A stretch of DNA of 64,000 bases from Omphiscola glabra. Its lineage: Eukaryota; Mollusca; Gastropoda; Lymnaeidae. Under the pieces are notes generated by a model. The model was given only the letters and a program-made list of their open reading frames with translations. It was not told the DNA's origin and made no database searches. Below are positions 24,581 to 35,819 of the stretch, piece after piece. The stretch is from contig OZ024802.1 of assembly GCA_964017045.1 (NCBI GenBank), forward strand, positions 25,546,293 to 25,610,292, given 5' to 3'. The first letter of the stretch is position 1. Each line of letters opens with the position of its first letter. The translations under genes were made by a program, and so were the position numbers.

Positions 24581-24632
24581 GGCATGTGTTATAGAACATG
24601 AGAAGTTCGCTCTTTTTTATATATTTTTTTGG

Positions 24633-24815
24633 TAAGAAGAAGAGGAAGACAGAGGAAAAGATGGGAAGATAACATTAAAAGGTGGACGGGGTTAAAACTA
24701 GGCGATGCTATGCTTCGTGCAGAAGACCAAAAGGAATGGAGGACTATTGAGTGGCACTCCAACGGTCCAAGGACTAAGGGACATGATGATGATGATGATG
24801 ATGATTACGATGAAG
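24633..24815 (+). mobile_element. RTE-like LINE 3' end fragment
   Basis: The + strand encodes RRGRQRKRWEDNI, then GLKLGDAMLRAEDQKEW, matching the C-terminus of the copy at 34.1 kb. It ends with the shared 3' end (caacggtccaaggactaagg) and an (ATG)n tail. Only about 180 bp remain, a severe 5' truncation. Confidence 0.8.
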
Positions 24816-24894
24816 ACTTGAAATCACTCAGTATTTATTAAAATACCTGGACCCTGTGAGTGAAAATTTGCACCGGGTTAAGCCCTAGTGTTAA

Positions 24895-25000
24895 TTATTT
24901 GTTGAGTGGCGCCCTAACTTTGTTGAGTGGCGCCCTAACTTTGTTGAGTGGCTCCCAAACTTTGATGAGTGACGCCCTCATCAAAGTTGAGTGGCACCCT
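24895..25000. repeat. Tandem repeat, period 21
   Basis: gagtggcgccctaactttgt units, about 4-5, decaying to the right. Confidence 0.8.
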
Positions 25001-25097
25001 AACTCTTGGACCTTTAAATGCCTACATGCATGCGATTCTTGTGCCCTTTAAATGCCCATGTTCATAGAAGTCTTGTTACCATTAAATATCCACGTTA

Positions 25098-25229
25098 CAG
25101 GGGCGTAGGAAGCAGATGGGAAGGGGGCGATCTGCCCCTGGCGGCATTGTTGTCCATGAAAGTGTTGTGGGTGTGGGGGGTGGGGAGTTTGGCCCGCCCC
25201 TGCTGGCACTATTCCTGGCTCCAACACAG
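25098..25229. mobile_element. Decayed MITE with CAGGGGCGTAGGAAG start
   Basis: Left end caggggcgtaggaag; right end eroded (attcctggctccaacacag). Flanks ccacgtta / ccacgttc match 7/8, supporting the limits. Confidence 0.55.
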
Positions 25230-25662
25230 CCACGTTCTAGTAACCCGTGTAACCTTTGAATGTTCACGTTCCTGTAATTCTGATCTAACACACGTTGTCA
25301 TTGGTGTCTGGTGTGTTTGGCCAAAATGGCCTGGATTAACCCCCCCATATTTCAGGACTGGATATGGAGGGGAGGCAAGTGCGTTCTGTTTAAGCTAAGA
25401 GAAGGGAGCTAATAAAAAGAAAAATGGTCTAAGGCTCTCTGGTAAATGTCCCCAGAAAATCAATTAGTTGAAAGATTCAGGGTTTTGGGGCTGGAACAAA
25501 ACAAAACCTTTCTTGACTTCCATTAGATGTTGGAATTAAAACATTTTTAACTAAGACATCTTGAAGGTTCTAACGTTTAGGTTATTGTTAAAACTGTAGG
25601 CAGTTTGTATTACTTTGCTAGGGTAGGAAGTTTGTCCTGTAGCAATATTTCTTGGTGTAGAT

Positions 25663-26302
25663 TGATGCGTGTCTTAACAATAGATTAGGGTAGATTTAAG
25701 GGTCTCTTAACAGTAGATTATGGTAGATTTAAGGGTCTCTTAACAATAGATTATGGTAGATTAAAGGGTCTCTTAACAATAGATTAGGGTAGATTTAAGG
25801 GTCTCTTAACAATAGATTAGGTTAGATTTAAGGGTCTCTTAACAATAGATTAGGGTAGATTTAAGGGTCTCTTAACAATAGATTAGGGTAGATTTAAGGG
25901 TCTCGTAACAATAGATTAGGGTAGATTTAAGGGTCTCTTAACAGTAGATTAGGGTAGATTTAAGGGTCTCTTAACAATAGATTATGGTAGATTTAAGGGT
26001 CTCTTAACAATAGATTAGGGTAGATTTAAGGGTCTCTTAACAATAGATTATGGTAGATTTAAGGGTCTCTTAACAAAAGATTAGGGTAGATTTAATGGTC
26101 TCTTAACAATAGATTATGGTAGATTTAAGTGTCTCTTAACAATAGATTATGGTAGATTTAAGTGTCTCTTAACAATAGATTATGGTAGATTTAAGTGTCT
26201 CTTAACAATAGATTAGGGTAGATTTAAGGGTCTCTTAACAATAGATTATGGTAGATTTAAGTGTCTCTTAACAATAGATTATGGTAGATTTAAGTGTCTC
26301 GC
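25663..26302. repeat. Minisatellite, period 33, ~19 copies
   Basis: Unit with cttaacaatagattagggta and gatttaagggtct; G/T variant (ttaggg or ttatgg). Confidence 0.95.
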
Positions 26303-26761
26303 AAACACAAATTTGTCATATAGATTTAAATTGCACCGTAACGATGTTTTACTGGGGTAGTTAAAAGTGTCTTATAACAAATATCTTTAGGAATAGAATA
26401 TCTTAAGATCGAGTGGTTCTCAAAGAGCGCAATATCCGAACTGTTATAGAGCGCTCCGATTTCCCTGTTTATTTGAACACTTTACAAAGAGAACAACGGC
26501 GACTATCATATCACAGAAATTCCCCTGCTGGTCATTGATATATCGGTCTCGTGTAATGTCCCTTGGCATCGGTGGAATTTCCCGGCACATGTATTGGAAA
26601 TATCTGGAAAGAAGAAAACAGAAGTATAAATATTTAAATCCATCAGAGCCGGATCCCGACCAGACCTATGCGTAATGTCAAAGGTTTTAATGTTTAATAT
26701 CAGATGTCGCGGCCATCATCATTGCCCCTTTGTGGTCGTTGGTTTCATCGTCCCCCTAGGA

Positions 26762-26924
26762 CAGTGGTTCTCACCCTTATTACTGCCGCGACCCTTTAAT
26801 ACAGTCCCTCATGTTGTGGCGACCCCCAGCCATAAAATTATTTTTGTTTCGACTTCATAACTGTAGAGTGTATGTGTTTTCTGGTGGTCTTAAGCGACCC
26901 CCTGGGAAAGGTTGAGAACCGCTG
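26762..26924. mobile_element. SPIN-like hAT MITE 5
   Basis: From cagtggttctcacccttat to gttgagaaccgctg, with about 35 bp of the right inner arm deleted. Flanks ccctagga / ctctagga match 7/8 with central TA. It sits beside a minisatellite of gtagggagt-type units. Confidence 0.9.
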
Positions 26925-27285
26925 CTCTAGGAAGTCTGTCTTATGATGCTAGGGTAGGCCGTCTGTGATACCATCCTAGAGTAGGGAGTGTGTATTAAAG
27001 TGGCGTAGTGAGGGGGGGCATCATGCCCCGGGCGCTACTCACAAAGGGGCGCCAAATAGTATATTTTACTATACTATTGTATGGTTTTCGAATGGGGGGG
27101 CGCTAAAAAGGTATTGGGGGGCGCTAAAAAGGTATTTGGGGGTCGCTAAAAACGTATTGTGCCCCGGGCGCGAGTTAAGCTCGCTACGCCACTGTTGTAT
27201 TAGCATACTAGGGTAGGGAGTTTGTATTACCATCACAGGGTGGGGACTTTGTGTTACCATAAAAGGTAGTCAGATTGTATTTCAC
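26925..27285. repeat. Degenerate repeat interrupted by a MITE
   Basis: ctagggtagggagtttgtat-like units lie on both sides of the MITE at 26,998-27,194. Confidence 0.65.
26998..27194. mobile_element. CAGTGGCGTAG hAT MITE 4 (reverse)
   Basis: First base mutated (aagtggcgtag), right end ctcgctacgccactg. Flanks gtgtatta / ttgtatta match 7/8. Three copies of a gggggcgctaaaaaggtat-like unit replace the usual two. Inserted inside a minisatellite. Confidence 0.9.
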
Positions 27286-27510
27286 TACTATTAAATTATT
27301 TTTAGGCAGACCTATTGACCATTCTAAGTCAGGAAGATTGCAGACCCCCCCCCCCCAAACTTGTATATTACTTGCCTTACACGAAGATGATTGTGGAATC
27401 ACCAATCACCAGGACAAACTGTACCTTATTACTCTATTTGTACACGTAGATGATTGTGAAGTCACCACGACGAGTCTCCGGCTATAACCGGAGAGCTCCA
27501 TCTCTTCCCC

Positions 27511-27682
27511 AAGACTATTCGATACCTTGAGTAGACTATTCGATACCTTGAGTAGACTATTCGATACCTTGAGTAGACTATTCGATACCTCGAGTAGACT
27601 GACTTTTCGATACCTCGAGTAGACTATTCGATACCTTGAGTAGACTGTTCGATATCTTGAGTAGCCTATTTGATACCTTGAG
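27511..27682. repeat. Minisatellite, period 21, 8 copies
   Basis: gactattcgataccttgagt units. Confidence 0.9.
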
Positions 27683-27894
27683 TCCATCTCCGCTTTCACC
27701 GACAACGACAGTCATGTGGGACTTCTCACGATGAGATGTTTCATAGCGACCATAGATGTCCCACCCCCACCCTACCTCCTAAAAAAAGTCAATAAACTCT
27801 CGAATCCAACTGAATGCATAAATTAATCCGTTTGTCAATAAAGAACTACATCGATCTTATGTACATCCAACGAAAATTCGTCCCTCACTCTCAC

Positions 27895-28330
27895 TATATA
27901 TCTCTCTCTCTCTCTCGCTATCTGTATCATATTCTCTCTCTCCCTTCCTTTCGCCCTCTCTCTCTCCTTATGACCTTCTATTTTCCTCTCTCCCCCTCTC
28001 TCTCCTTAATCCTCTCTCTCAAATCCATCTCTCTCATTCACCATTCTCTTTCTATTCCCATCTATCTTTCTCCCCACCCATCTCTCACCGTCTCCCTATC
28101 CCTCTGTCTGCCTCTTTCTCTCCCTCCTCTTTCTCCCCCCAATCCCCTGCTCTCTTCCCCCCCTTTATCCCTCTACCTTTCTCTCTTAACATCTCTCTCC
28201 CTAAACCTCTATCATTCCCTCCCTCTCCCCCTCTCTTCCTGTCCTTCTTTTCTCTTTTTCTCCATCTCTGTCCCTCTATTTCCCCCTCTCTCTCACTCTC
28301 GCTTTCTCCTTCGCCATATTTTCAATTAAT
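27895..28330. repeat. Pyrimidine tract (CT-rich)
   Basis: About 430 bp of ctctct-rich low complexity. A 171-codon frame is composed almost only of L, S and P and is a composition artefact. Confidence 0.9.
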
Positions 28331-28879
28331 GCTTTTTCTATATCTTCCCCTCGCCACCGCCTCGTCAATATCTAATCTCTTCCAACCTGTCTCTGGTGTT
28401 CCTCTCTGCATCACTTAACCCCACCGAACTTGCCCTCTATCCTATCCACAAAATCTCCATCCATGCCTTACTTGATCCACAAAACCACGAATCTCAGGTT
28501 TAAGAAACCTATTCTTTCTTAATTTCTACCCCATCCATATCCCATCCACAGATCTTTCGTATTCCTTCTTTCTTTCATTACTGATTTTCTTTTTCTATAC
28601 AACAATTCTTAGTTGCTTAAATCTAAGCACCGGCTTACGCCTATTTTTATAGGCGCCGTCCTCCTTCAACTCTGTTTATTATCTTCCCGACCTGTTGCTA
28701 ATGTTCTCATTCAGTCTCCGATGTTTATATCTCAATCTTAAGCTTGATAGCCAGACCACCCCCGTTATCTCGATGCCATGTCTTCTCACAGTGAAGCCAC
28801 GCTCAAACAAAAGACCTTTTCCGAACGACTGAGTCTGATTCTCTGTTCTTGGCAAAATTCAAATGTTTACAAAGTCGTG
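28331..28879. other. No gene seen
   Basis: Pyrimidine-rich transition zone after the CT tract; no coding or repeat signal. Confidence 0.5.
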
Positions 28880-29215
28880 TCCACGTCACCCTCACCGTGT
28901 CTACCTGCCTATGGGGTCTACCTGCCTGTCTTTGTGTATATCACCCTGCCTATGAGGTTACCTTCCTATCTTTGCGTATAATAACCTGCCTACCTTTCCC
29001 GTCTTTGTGTATATTACCCCGCCTATGGGTTTACCTCCATTTCGTTGTGTACATTACCCAGGCATATAAAGTCTACCTCACTGCTTCTGTCTATATTTCC
29101 CTGTCTAAGGGGTCTGCCTCAATGTCTTTGTGTATATTACCATGTCTATGAGGTTTACCTCCCTGTCTTTGTCTATAGTACCCTGTCAATGAGATCTACA
29201 TGTCATTTAGCTACC
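28880..29215. repeat. Degenerate minisatellite, period ~40
   Basis: Units with ctacctgcctgtctttgtgt and accctgcctatgaggt; about 8 copies. Confidence 0.85.
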
Positions 29216-29586
29216 AGACGATATCTTCCTATGAAACCCTTCCTATGTCGCCTGGAGATACATATCATATGTATAGATTTTCAACGTCAAACTCCAAGAA
29301 TTGGAACTCAAGCCCTTAGAGTAATTATTATAGTCGAATGCGTCGAGAGCCCTGGATTTTTGTGTGTAAGAGGGGAAGCCAGAATTGCCCCAGTGAACGA
29401 GACCATGAGTGTAGCGCCTAAATGGTCAGTCTCGGAGTATGGCCAGTGCTCTTCTTATGGATCGATACCGAAAGGAAATACGTGACTTAGTGACGAGGGT
29501 CCTCGAAATATATTCCGGCAAACTTCAGCTCGTAATTTTTTTAACAAGTGATTTTGTGGTAAGTTTGCCGACCTTGTAGTAAAAAC

Positions 29587-29675
29587 AGGTAATAATATCA
29601 ACTAACAAAGGTAATAATATCGACTAACAAAGGTAATAATATCGACTAACAAAGGTAATAATATCGACTAACAAA
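29587..29675. repeat. Tandem repeat, period 22, 4 copies
   Basis: ggtaataatatcgactaaca units, followed 17 bp later by a SPIN-like element. Confidence 0.9.
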
Positions 29676-29691
29676 GTGAAATTACTTAAAC

Positions 29692-29897
29692 CAGCGGTTC
29701 TCAACAAATCCCTAATGCCGCGATTCCTTTAATACAGTTCCTCATGTTGTGTTGACCCACCCCACCCTTTTTCCCCCTCATCATACAATTATTTTTGTTG
29801 CTACTTCATAAATATGTTTTTTTTCCCCGATGGTCTTAGGCGACCCCTGTGTAAGGGTCGTTTAAACACCCCCTCCGCCACAGGTTGATAATCGCTG
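29692..29897. mobile_element. SPIN-like hAT MITE 6
   Basis: From cagcggttctcaacaaatcc to ggttgataatcgctg. Flanks acttaaac / acttaaac are a perfect 8-bp duplication with central TA. It follows directly on a 22-bp tandem array. Confidence 0.9.
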
Positions 29898-30504
29898 ACT
29901 TAAACGGTATCCTTGAAGATACTTGAATAATAAATAACAAATAGTCGAGACTGAGATTTAAGTGATATGTTTGAGCTTGTCTCAATTAAAACTCAAATTC
30001 TTTGGTCGCCAAATCTTTCAAGCAAAAAAAGCTCCACTAGATTTTTGTATCTCACAGAAATGGTGGCTCGCCCGGTTGATTCATGTCACTACAGACAAAG
30101 AGGTCTTTGTTTACTTCTGTTTAAGGTTTACTTCTGTCTTTTGTATATTTTGATATGATGGCCGTTATTAAACATCGATTTTGTCGAAAGGGGGAGGGGG
30201 GGCGGTTTAGTTTGACCAAGCGACCGCTGCAGAATCTTCCGACTTGTTGTAAGACTGGTATAAGTCATGGGATCGGCTGATCTCTTGGGACAACTACCCC
30301 GCACGGTGCTCAGACAATGGTACCTAAGGGGTTAAAATTTTACCATTTATCTGAGTTTGGTCGAACACGTGCTGGAGCTTATTTTTTTATTCAACGTGAG
30401 ACCCACCGTGCTGGACAATCTCTATGTCTGTTCGCCTGAACGATTGTGGATCGGTCTGAAGTCGTCTGTATTTATCTTTGCCTGAAATGTATAGGGAGAT
30501 CTTT
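29898..30504. other. No gene seen
   Basis: Two overlapping 63-codon frames near 29,965-30,158 have no recognisable motif, repeat or splice context. Confidence 0.45.
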
Positions 30505-30848
30505 AAAATGTCCAGAGAGAGAGATTGAAATGTCCAGGGAGAGAATGAAATGTCCAGGGAGAGAAAGAAATGTCCAGGTAGATAATGGAATGTCCAGGGA
30601 AAGAATGGAATGCCCATGGAGAGAATGAAATGTCACGGGAGAGAATGAAATGTCCAGAGAGAGAATGGAATGTCCAGGGAGAGCATGAAATGTCCAGGGA
30701 GAGCATGAAATGTCCAGGGAGAGCATGAAATGTCCAGGTAGATAATGGAATGTCCAGAGAGAGAGAGAATGAAATGTCCAGGTAGAGAATGGAATGTCCA
30801 GGGAGAGAATGACCTGTCCAGGGAGAGAATGAAATGTACAGGGAGACA
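30505..30848. repeat. Minisatellite, period ~20, ~17 copies
   Basis: gaatgaaatgtccagggaga units, purine-biased. Confidence 0.95.
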
Positions 30849-31048
30849 ATATAATTGTCCTGGTGTTGAAGAGAACGGTCCTGTTGCACGCTTTCGATGT
30901 GCCCATCAATAATAAACTATTTCTTTGAAAGAGATTTCACGAAACCGCTTTCTTATTCCCCCCCCCCCCCCCCCCCCCCGAAACTTTAACTTTTAGTTTA
31001 ACGAACACGTGAAAGAAATGATTCGTCAGGCAATTTGGCAATATGATA

Positions 31049-31116
31049 GGATAGTTTTCATGTCATCCGTGGCGCCCCAACGGTCCAAGGACTAAGGGAC
31101 CTGATGATGATGATGA
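31049..31116 (+). mobile_element. RTE-like LINE extreme 3' end
   Basis: About 70 bp are identical in layout to the 3' end of the 34.1 kb LINE: gttttcatgtcatccgtggc, then the ccaaggactaaggga stretch and a (GAT)n tail. No coding sequence is left beyond the last codons. Confidence 0.75.
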
Positions 31117-31217
31117 AACTTAGAGTGCACCATTAGCTCCAGTCAAACGCGGTGGTTGGCAATCCACGGCTCCGGAAAATATTCAGAACCTCTTCATTAT
31201 TCAATTATTATTTTTGT

Positions 31218-31345
31218 TTAAAACTAATCTGTAATGCCATTTAAACTGATACCCCATTTGGTCTCACAACCCCAACAATAATATTTTAAATCGGGTTTTT
31301 TAATCCCAACCTCTCAATTCTGGTACCCGTGTACCAATAGCCACT
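31218..31345 (-). repeat. Dispersed GGTACC-box repeat, copy 3 (partial)
   Basis: Minus-strand partial copy of the repeat at 4.57 and 14.87 kb. It has the ggtacacgggtaccagaatt box and the ttaaaatattattgttgggg body, then diverges. The GC-rich terminal module is absent. Confidence 0.7.
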
Positions 31346-31944
31346 TCGGGAAAAAAAAAAAAACAACGTTGGCACCATTTTAAAATCAAATGACATGCCA
31401 CTAAAAACTGAAACATCGGCTCTTGATCTCCTTGAATAACATTTAATAACACTACATTTTTTTTAAAAATTTAATGTAGAAAGTGAATTGTTTGTTGAAT
31501 CATTTCAAATGTAGCGCTTCAACATTATTCATAGAAGAATCCCATTCCCCCAACAAACCTTTCACTTAAAAAGCATTTTATAGCTACCCCCCTTCCGATC
31601 CCCGCCCCCAACACCACCATCTCTTGCCCAAATTCCCCATTCATTATACTATGTCCCTGAACACGCAGCGTCCCGAAATACCATTTACACAAATTGGTTT
31701 TCACACAAAACCATAACAACACTAATTTACGACACGCACTCATTCGCAGTGCTGATTTATTGACTCGTGGTAAATTATTCGAGTACCCGGTTGGTAAATA
31801 CGAATCCGACTATAATAAACAAGACTACATTGACAGCATTAAAAAAATAGACTAGTGGTTCGTTCGGTTGTAACTACAATGTAGCCTTGGTTATTTTCAA
31901 CGGCCCGACTACATAAAAGTGTCTTTTTCGTGACACAGGGGACA
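31346..31944. other. No gene seen
   Basis: AT-rich, unique. A 72-codon minus frame (31,525-31,743) has no recognisable domain. Confidence 0.45.
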
Positions 31945-32236
31945 CTGCCCCAACTACACAGAAGTGGTTAATTTCATCAATAGTGGACAATGCCCCAACT
32001 ACATAGGAGTGGTTCATATCATCAACAGTGGACACTGCCCCAACTACATAGGAGTGGTTCATATCATCAATAGTGGACACTGCCCCAACTACATAGGAGT
32101 GGTTCATATCATCAACAGTGGACAATGCCCCAACTACATAGAAGTGGTTCATATCATCAACAGTGGACACTGCCCCAACTACACAGAAGTGATTCATATC
32201 ATCAACAGTGGACAATGCCCCAACTACACAGAAGTG
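31945..32236. repeat. Minisatellite, period 45, ~6.5 copies
   Basis: Units with gccccaactacataggagtg and catatcatcaacagtggaca. In-frame, so frames are open on both strands. Confidence 0.95.
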
Positions 32237-32571
32237 GCCATGCTAGCTTGCCGTAGTAACACTCACACAATTGACTTTCTCATCTTGAATAATTCAAACA
32301 ACACAAAAAATACACTTATAGCGACGCGTATATTTCCCCACGGTCAGTCAGGCGCCAACTAGTTGCCAATTACGGACGCCCCTCCCCCTCCCCCTTCCCC
32401 CAAGCTCCCAAAGCGCTACGTCCTATTGATTAGCACTACGTCCTGACACTGAAGAGGGAGAAACTTCGAGGGAGCCAGCGCTAATTTTTTTAAAATTAAA
32501 ACTACCATCTTTAGCGGACATTCGCACGGTCAGACTATCTGCCCCCGGACATCTATACGTTCAAGCTAAAT

Positions 32572-32878
32572 GCACGGACATTGTGATCATCATGGTAAGT
32601 GTGCTGTCAATATCATAGGCTAGCAAAGTGCAAGGACATTGTGATCATCATGGTAAAAGTGCTGTCATTATCATAGGCTAGCAAAGTGCAAGGACATTGT
32701 GATCATCATGGTAAGTGTGCTGTCATTATCATAGGCTAGCAAAGTGCAAGGACATTGGGATCATCATGGTAAGTGTGCTGTCATTATCATAGGCTAGCAA
32801 AGTGCACGGACATTGGGATCATCATGGTAAGTGTGCTGTCATTATCATAGGCTAGCAAAGTGCACGGACATTGGGATG
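32572..32878. repeat. Minisatellite, period 58, ~5 copies
   Basis: Units with ggacattgtgatcatcatgg and tcattatcataggctagcaa; high identity. Confidence 0.95.
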
Positions 32879-32922
32879 TTTAAACTGAGTACGCAGATAT
32901 AGTGACAGCTACACCACATGCT

Positions 32923-33074
32923 CAGAGGCGTAACTGGGTTTTTGGCGCCCTTGGCTAATTTATTTTTTAAATAATAAAAATTTAAAAATTAGAGATTTAG
33001 CGGCGCCCTTTTGAACTGGCGCAGGCCGGTGCTCTCGGCAACTGCCCCAATGCCAAGCCGTTGTTACGCCACCG
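32923..33074. mobile_element. CAGAGGCGTAAC hAT MITE, copy A
   Basis: cagaggcgtaactgggttt to gttgttacgccaccg, with a perfect 8-bp duplication cacatgct. Inserted in a short tandem repeat (units containing ctacatgctactt) that continues to 33,180. Homologous throughout to 51,116-51,268. Confidence 0.9.
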
Positions 33075-33075
33075 C

Positions 33076-33183
33076 ACATGCTACGTAGACATCCACACTA
33101 CATGCTACTTTGACAGCCACACTACATGCTACTTAGACAGCCACACAACATGCTACTTAATCAGCAATACTTCATGCTGCTTA
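33076..33183. repeat. Short tandem repeat, period ~26
   Basis: ctacatgctacttagacagc units; the MITE at 32,923-33,074 lies at its left edge. Confidence 0.8.
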
Positions 33184-33238
33184 TAAATGGGATATTACGA
33201 AACAGCTAAGAATCACCACGTGTCTGGTGGAGGGTTGG

Positions 33239-33780
33239 CAGGGCCGGCAGTGTTGGCTCAATATACCGGGAACTCGGGCAGTTGTCCGGGGCGCCATATT
33301 CTTAAGGCGCCATCAACGCTCTTCCAAAATAGGAAAAAATGGTTGCACGTTGGCGCCATGGAAGTAAAAAAAAGGGCAATAAAAAGATTCGCTGTTCTAA
33401 AGGCTGGACAAAAAAAAGTCATCGGTAGGCTAAATGTTCATACTGCCCATGGTAGGCTAAATGTTCATACTGCCCATGGTAGGCTAAATGTTCATACTGC
33501 CCACGGTAGGCTAAATGTTCATACTGCCCATGGGAGGCTAAACGTTCATACTGCCCATGGTAGGCTAAATGTTCATACTGCCCACGGTAGGCTAAATGTT
33601 CATACTGCCCACGGTAGGCTAAATGTTCATACTGCCCACGGTAGGCTAAATGTTCATACTGCCCCTGGTAGGCTAAATGTTCATACTGCCCCTGGTAGGC
33701 TAAATGTTCATACTGTCCACGGTAGGCAGAAATTATTGGTAAACTACTCACAAAACACGTCTGGTTCTTTTCTACTTTAG
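33239..33780. mobile_element. CAGGGCCGG MITE carrying a 27-bp minisatellite, right end lost
   Basis: Starts cagggccggcagtgttggc. It shares caatataccgggaac-, cttccaaaataggaa- and caataaaaagatt-like blocks with the element at 62.5 kb. Then follow about 11 units of 27 bp (33,419-33,727, ggtaggctaaatgttcatac). After the array the common right arm is not recognisable, so the right limit is only where similarity ends. An open frame across it (33,187-33,780) reflects the 27-bp period. Confidence 0.75.
33419..33727. repeat. 27-bp minisatellite inside a MITE, ~11 copies
   Basis: Unit with ggtaggctaaatgttcatac. Same unit family as 62,699-63,290. Confidence 0.95.
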
Positions 33781-33892
33781 TGTTGACAAATATCTAACCC
33801 GCCTTTTCTGATTAACACAATGTAAGGTTCAGCTACGTACATAACATACATTATACTATAGAAGGTACACTAACTTACAGTATACTATAGAA

Positions 33893-34090
33893 CATCGTTT
33901 CTCAGCCTGTGGGTTGCGACCCCTTTGGGGGTCGAACGACCCTTTCCTAGGGGTCGCCTAAGACCATCGGAAAACACATACACTGTACAGTTATGCAGTA
34001 GCAACGAAAACATTTTTGTTCCCGCGGGGTCGCCACAACATGAAGAACTGTATTAAAGGGTCGCGGCATTAGGAAAGTTGAGAACCACTG
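33893..34090. mobile_element. SPIN-like hAT MITE 7
   Basis: From catcgtttctcagcctgtgg to gaaagttgagaaccactg. Flanks ctatagaa / ctatagaa are a perfect duplication with central TA. It is inserted in a 29-bp tandem repeat, just left of the truncated LINE. Confidence 0.9.
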
Positions 34091-34140
34091 CTATAGAATG
34101 TACACTAACATACAGTATACTATCATCATCATCATGTCCC

Positions 34141-34590
34141 TTAGTCCTTGGACCGTTGGGGCGCCACAGATGACATGAAAACTATCCCTCTCCATTCCTC
34201 TCGGTCTTCTGCACTATGTACAGCATCGCCTAGTTTTATTCCCGTCCACTCTTTGATGTTATCTTCCCATCTTTTTCTCTGTCTTCCTCTTCTTCTCCCT
34301 CCTCTAGTTGTGCCCTGCATGATTTCTTTGGCGAGCCCTTGTTTCCTTGTTACGTGGCCAAACCATTGAAGTTTTCGCTTTTTTACCAACACCAGGAGGT
34401 CATCGTACTGCCCAATTGCTTTACTAATCCTTTCTTTCACTTGTTCATTGGTGATGTGGTCTCTATAGCAGATGCCAAGAATGCTTCTGAAACATCTCAT
34501 CTCCATCGCCTTTATTTTCCTTTCGAGTTCTGCTGTTAATGTCCAGGACTCACAGGCATACAAGAAAATGGTGAGGACTAGTGAGCGCAT
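34141..34590 (-). pseudogene. LINE ORF C-terminal domain (WFGHV / GRRRGRQRKRW region)
   Basis: This is a 149-codon minus-strand frame. It contains YACESWTLTAELERK, RCFRSILGI, LQWFGHVTR and GRRRGRQRKRWEDNI in order, the conserved tail of RTE-like LINE polyproteins. It is part of the truncated retrotransposon spanning 34.1-35.4 kb, not an independent gene; the ATG is internal to the ancestral ORF. The stop lies just before the (ATG)n tail, so the original C-terminus is probably kept. Confidence 0.85.
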
Positions 34591-34599
34591 CAGCCTGAT

Positions 34600-35365
34600 T
34601 TGGTGCTAGGGGCTATATTTTTGTCGTTCCATATTTTCTTGAGCCTTTTTAGTGCTGCTGTGGTCTGCGCAATCCCGGCCATCAATTAGGGCTTGGAGCC
34701 TTCTTCCGAAACAATGGTTCCTAGATATTTGAAACTGCCAACTGTCTCTAGTCTTTCCTCCCCGACCTTCAGTGGCGATGCCAGTGGTGCTATTCGTCAT
34801 CATTTTTGTCTTTTCTGCACTGATTTGCATGCCAAAGGACTATGAAGTCTTGTCGAGACGCTTTACAAGGTTGGCTAGCTCTTCTTCGCTTCCGGCCAGT
34901 CTGTCTATATCATCCGCAAAGCGTAGGTTGGTGATTGTTCTGCCACCAATGCTGACTAAGAAGATGTTGAACAGGATGGGGGAGAGCAAGCAGCCTTGTC
35001 GTATTCCAACCGTGGTCCTGAACCATTCTCCGATGTTGTTGTTGAAGAAGACTGCACTGGTGGCCTTATCATAGAGGCTGCATATCATTCTGGTTAGGTT
35101 TGTGTTGATGTTGTAGTACCTCATGGTGGCCCACAAAGCAGCATGCCAGACCCTGTCGAATGCCTTCTTGAAATCCACAAAGACGTGGTATAGGTTTTGT
35201 TAGTGTTGAGCATATTTCTCACATAGTATTCGGAGGCTTAAGATCTGCTCAGTAGTGCCACGTCCTTGCCTGAAGCCCGCCTGTTCTTCAGCAATGACTC
35301 TGTCGGCATATGGTCTTAGTCGGTTCAGTATGACCTTCAGCATGACCTTGCTTGGGTGGCTTATT
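34600..35365 (-). pseudogene. Reverse transcriptase, interrupted (RTE-like LINE)
   Basis: The minus-strand reading runs from a ..LRPYADRVIAEEQAGFR segment (about 35,320-35,260). It then meets an in-frame TAA near 35,195 and continues with DFKKAFDRVW (motif A), IRQGCLLSPILFNIF (motif B) and LRFADDI (motif C, catalytic Asp pair) to about 34,840. The downstream thumb-like region (34,606-34,830) is shifted into another frame. The stop and the shift make this copy dead. Its motif order is that of non-LTR reverse transcriptases. Confidence 0.85.
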
Positions 35366-35819
35366 AGGCTAATTAAACTATCGCACAGTATACTATAGAA
35401 TGTGGTATTTTCACCAGCCGTTTTTGACGTCCGGTGGGCCTCCTCCCCCGAACCCCTAGGGGTACCAGATTGCCTGCCCCCAAACATACAACTAAAAAAA
35501 AAATAGCCCAGCACATTGAAGGTGTACATCTGTACAAAACAAGAGACTTGCCGTCATAGCATCTTGAAAGCGGATAAAACATTGCTGTTTGGCTGTACAA
35601 GGTCAAGGATGTTTTGATTATTGATTCTCTAACAACTTAAGACAAAAGCAATTATTGTTTCCGATAAGGAATCGAAGCTTTGTTCAATAAAAATATGCAG
35701 CCCTGAGAAAGCTGCTCCTAGGCAACCGTTTCGTCCCAGCTATCTCGCAAATTAGTTGCGGGGTGGAAACCCACTGTAGAATCCCTCTTAGAGGGCGTCC
35801 GATGCTTCCCCGGGACGGG

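Larger units (their letters stand above)
34124..35384 (-). mobile_element. RTE-like non-LTR retrotransposon, 5'-truncated
   Basis: The copy reads on the minus strand from about 35,384 to a (TGA)n-type 3' tail at 34,124. It is flanked by a perfect 12-bp duplication, acagtatactat (34,112-34,123 and 35,385-35,396), showing target-primed insertion. It contains the end of a reverse transcriptase and the C-terminal region typical of RTE/BovB-type LINEs. The endonuclease end is missing, a normal 5' truncation. I favour the RTE clade because the catalytic motif is FADD, but the clade call is an inference. Confidence 0.85.
33838..35404. repeat. 29-bp repeat split by two transposons
   Basis: actatagaatgtacactaac and tacagtatactat blocks occur at 33,845-33,892, 34,091-34,123 and 35,385-35,404. 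They are separated by a SPIN-like element and the truncated LINE. Confidence 0.8.

Noticed and set aside
25663..26302. Interstitial telomere repeats
   Set aside because: ttaggg and taaggg occur, but inside a 33-bp unit and not as tandem hexamers.
27814..28329. 171-codon leucine/serine/proline-rich frame resembling a membrane protein
   Set aside because: It lies in a CT-rich low-complexity tract, so the hydrophobicity is compositional.
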